Shown here: positions 63,309 through 64,000 of the stretch, in pieces
Numbering within the stretch: position 1 is the first letter of the stretch
Layout: each line of letters begins with the position of its first letter
Source: Megachile rotundata
Lineage: Eukaryota > Arthropoda > Insecta > Hymenoptera > Megachilidae
Direction of reading: 5' to 3'
NCBI RefSeq assembly: GCF_050947335.1
Contig: NW_027473519.1
Span: 62,001 to 126,000 of the forward strand
Length of the DNA stretch: 64,000 nucleotides
The notes under the pieces: model-generated
Databases searched by the model: none
What the model was told of the DNA's origin: nothing
Seen by the model: the letters and a program-made list of their open reading frames with translations, nothing else
Program-made: the position numbers and the translations under genes

Positions 63309-64000
63309 ATTACAGCGGATATGTGCGAATTAGAGGCTGAATCGTGCGAAAATGAGCATAATTCGTTCAAAACGAGCAAAATTGTTCGTTGTGGTGTTGA
63401 ATTGTGCTCAGATAGGATAACTTAACATAACTAGATAGTACAGAGTGGAATTACAGCGGATATCTGCGAATTAGAGGCTGAATCGTTCGAAAATGAGCAA
63501 AATTCGTTCAAAACGAGCAAAATTCGTGCAAAACGAGCAAAATTGTTCATTGTGGTGTGGAATTGTGCTCAGATAGGATAACTTAACATAACTAGATAGT
63601 ACAGAGTCGAATTACAGCGTATATGTGCGAATTAGAGGCTGAATCGTGCCAAAATGAGCACAATTCGTGCAAAACGAGCAAAATTGTTCATTGTGGTGTT
63701 GAATTGTGCTCAGATAGGATAACTTAACATAACTAGATAGTACAGAGTCGAATTACAGCGGATATGTGCGAATTAGAGGCTGAATCGTTCGAAAATGAGC
63801 AAAATTCGTGCAAAACGAGCAAAATTGTTCATTGTGGTGTTGAATTGTGCTCAGATAGGATAACTTAACATAACTAGATAGTACAGAGTCGAATTACAGC
63901 GGATATGTGCGAATTAGAGGCTGAATCGTGCGAAAATGAGCACAATTCGTGCAAAACGATCAAAATTGTTCATTGTGGTGTTGAATTGTGCTCAGTTACG
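63309..64000. repeat. Right-edge module; 63450-64000 matches 51691-52241
   Basis: After an A monomer with GTTCGTTG and GAGTGGAATT come class C with ATATCTGCG and GTGGTGTGGAATT, a monomer with ACAGCGTATATG and GTGCCAAAATGAGC, a contracted class C monomer, and a GAGCACAATTCGTGC class B monomer cut by the window edge. All marks recur at an offset of 11,759 bp. The array continues beyond 64000. Confidence 0.9.

Larger units (their letters stand above)
1..64000. repeat. Satellite DNA array, 141/161/181-bp monomers, spans entire window
   Basis: Every part of the window is the same tandem repeat, always in the same orientation. Phase counting from ATTACAGCGG gives 436 full monomers plus a 108-base partial one at the right edge. 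The sum closes exactly: 436 x 141, plus 121 extra 20-bp units, minus a net 4 bases from five small indels, equals 63,892. Mean length is 146.5 bp. No transposon, gene, inversion or unique spacer interrupts it. Open frames are short (about 34 codons in the consensus) and are broken by stops in all six frames. Consensus composition is A49 T39 G34 C19 with 7 CpG. Such long, homogeneous, HOR-structured arrays are typical of eukaryotic centromeric or heterochromatic DNA. I do not recognise the family or the species. Confidence 0.98.

Noticed and set aside
1..64000. CRISPR array
   Set aside because: Regular repeats are present, but there are no unique spacers: the full 141-161 bp period is conserved and no cas-like gene exists. 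Unit length is far outside CRISPR repeat-spacer periods.
1..64000. Tandem-repeat protein gene
   Set aside because: The 141-bp unit is 47 codons, but all six frames meet stops in every monomer (for example TAA at 115-117 and TAG at 124-126 in frame 1), and the 161-bp units shift frame. No long ORF survives.
1..64000. Telomeric or subtelomeric short repeat
   Set aside because: No TTAGGG-, TTAGG- or TTTAGGG-type runs occur; GATAGG and TTACGATAA are single sites within a longer unit.
1..64000. Embedded transposon or retroelement
   Set aside because: Phase never breaks by more than 2 bases except in 20-bp steps, so there is no room for an insertion, and no target-site duplications or terminal repeats were seen.
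1..64000. Bacterial or phage sequence
   Set aside because: 64 kb of pure monomer array without a single gene does not fit bacterial or phage genome organisation.

Overview
The whole window is one uninterrupted satellite DNA array. No protein-coding gene, RNA gene, mobile element or unique sequence is visible anywhere in it. Both ends fall inside the array, so its true limits lie outside the window. Every monomer I read has the same orientation. Counting phase from the start motif ATTACAGCGG, I get 436 complete monomers (1-63892) plus a 108-base partial monomer (63893-64000). Lengths are quantised: about 318 monomers of about 141 bp, about 115 of 161 bp and three of 181 bp, differing by whole 20-bp sub-units. 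Only five monomers break this rule, with 1-2 base indels.

Organism: this is eukaryotic tandem-repeat DNA of centromeric or heterochromatic character, probably from a long-read assembly. I do not recognise the satellite and cannot name the species. The consensus 141-mer (A49 T39 G34 C19) has 38% GC, 7 CpG (about 1.5 times expectation) and a clear G-over-C strand skew. The CpG excess argues against long germline CpG methylation, so a typical methylated vertebrate or plant genome is less likely; an invertebrate or another weakly methylating eukaryote fits better (inference).

Layout. Structure is nested at four scales: a 20-bp sub-unit; the 141/161/181-bp monomer; higher-order repeats (HORs) of 9-40 monomers; and long-range duplications. 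From 1 to 10765 there is a 40-monomer, 5.9-kb HOR, two near-copies, each with an internal 21-monomer sub-period. From 10.75 to 30.8 kb lies a mosaic with shorter local duplications (584, 1309, 3504, 443, 2517, 1046, 1470 bp). From 30.8 to 36.4 kb there is a 2477/2618-bp HOR marked by the only three 181-bp monomers. From 36.4 to 39.2 kb there is a mosaic that repeats material from 28.7-29.6 kb. From 39246 to about 46.4 kb there are three units of 2215/2497/2497 bp. From 46.5 to 50.5 kb there is a 3202-bp repeat that recurs 12,786 bp downstream at 60.1-63.3 kb. From 50.5 to 53.7 kb there are two 1611-bp steps, and from 53.7 to 58.5 kb two copies of a 2376-bp, 16-monomer HOR that share every unusual base I checked.

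Functional hints are in the monomer itself. Each monomer carries one to three copies of a 17-bp element matching 8 of the 9 fixed bases of the mammalian CENP-B box core, with a dyad inside it. The 161-bp form carries six A4 tracts spaced 9 and 11 bp alternately, a layout expected to bend DNA. Together with unit lengths near that of a nucleosome core, this makes a centromeric or pericentromeric chromatin platform the best hypothesis; the sequence alone does not prove it.
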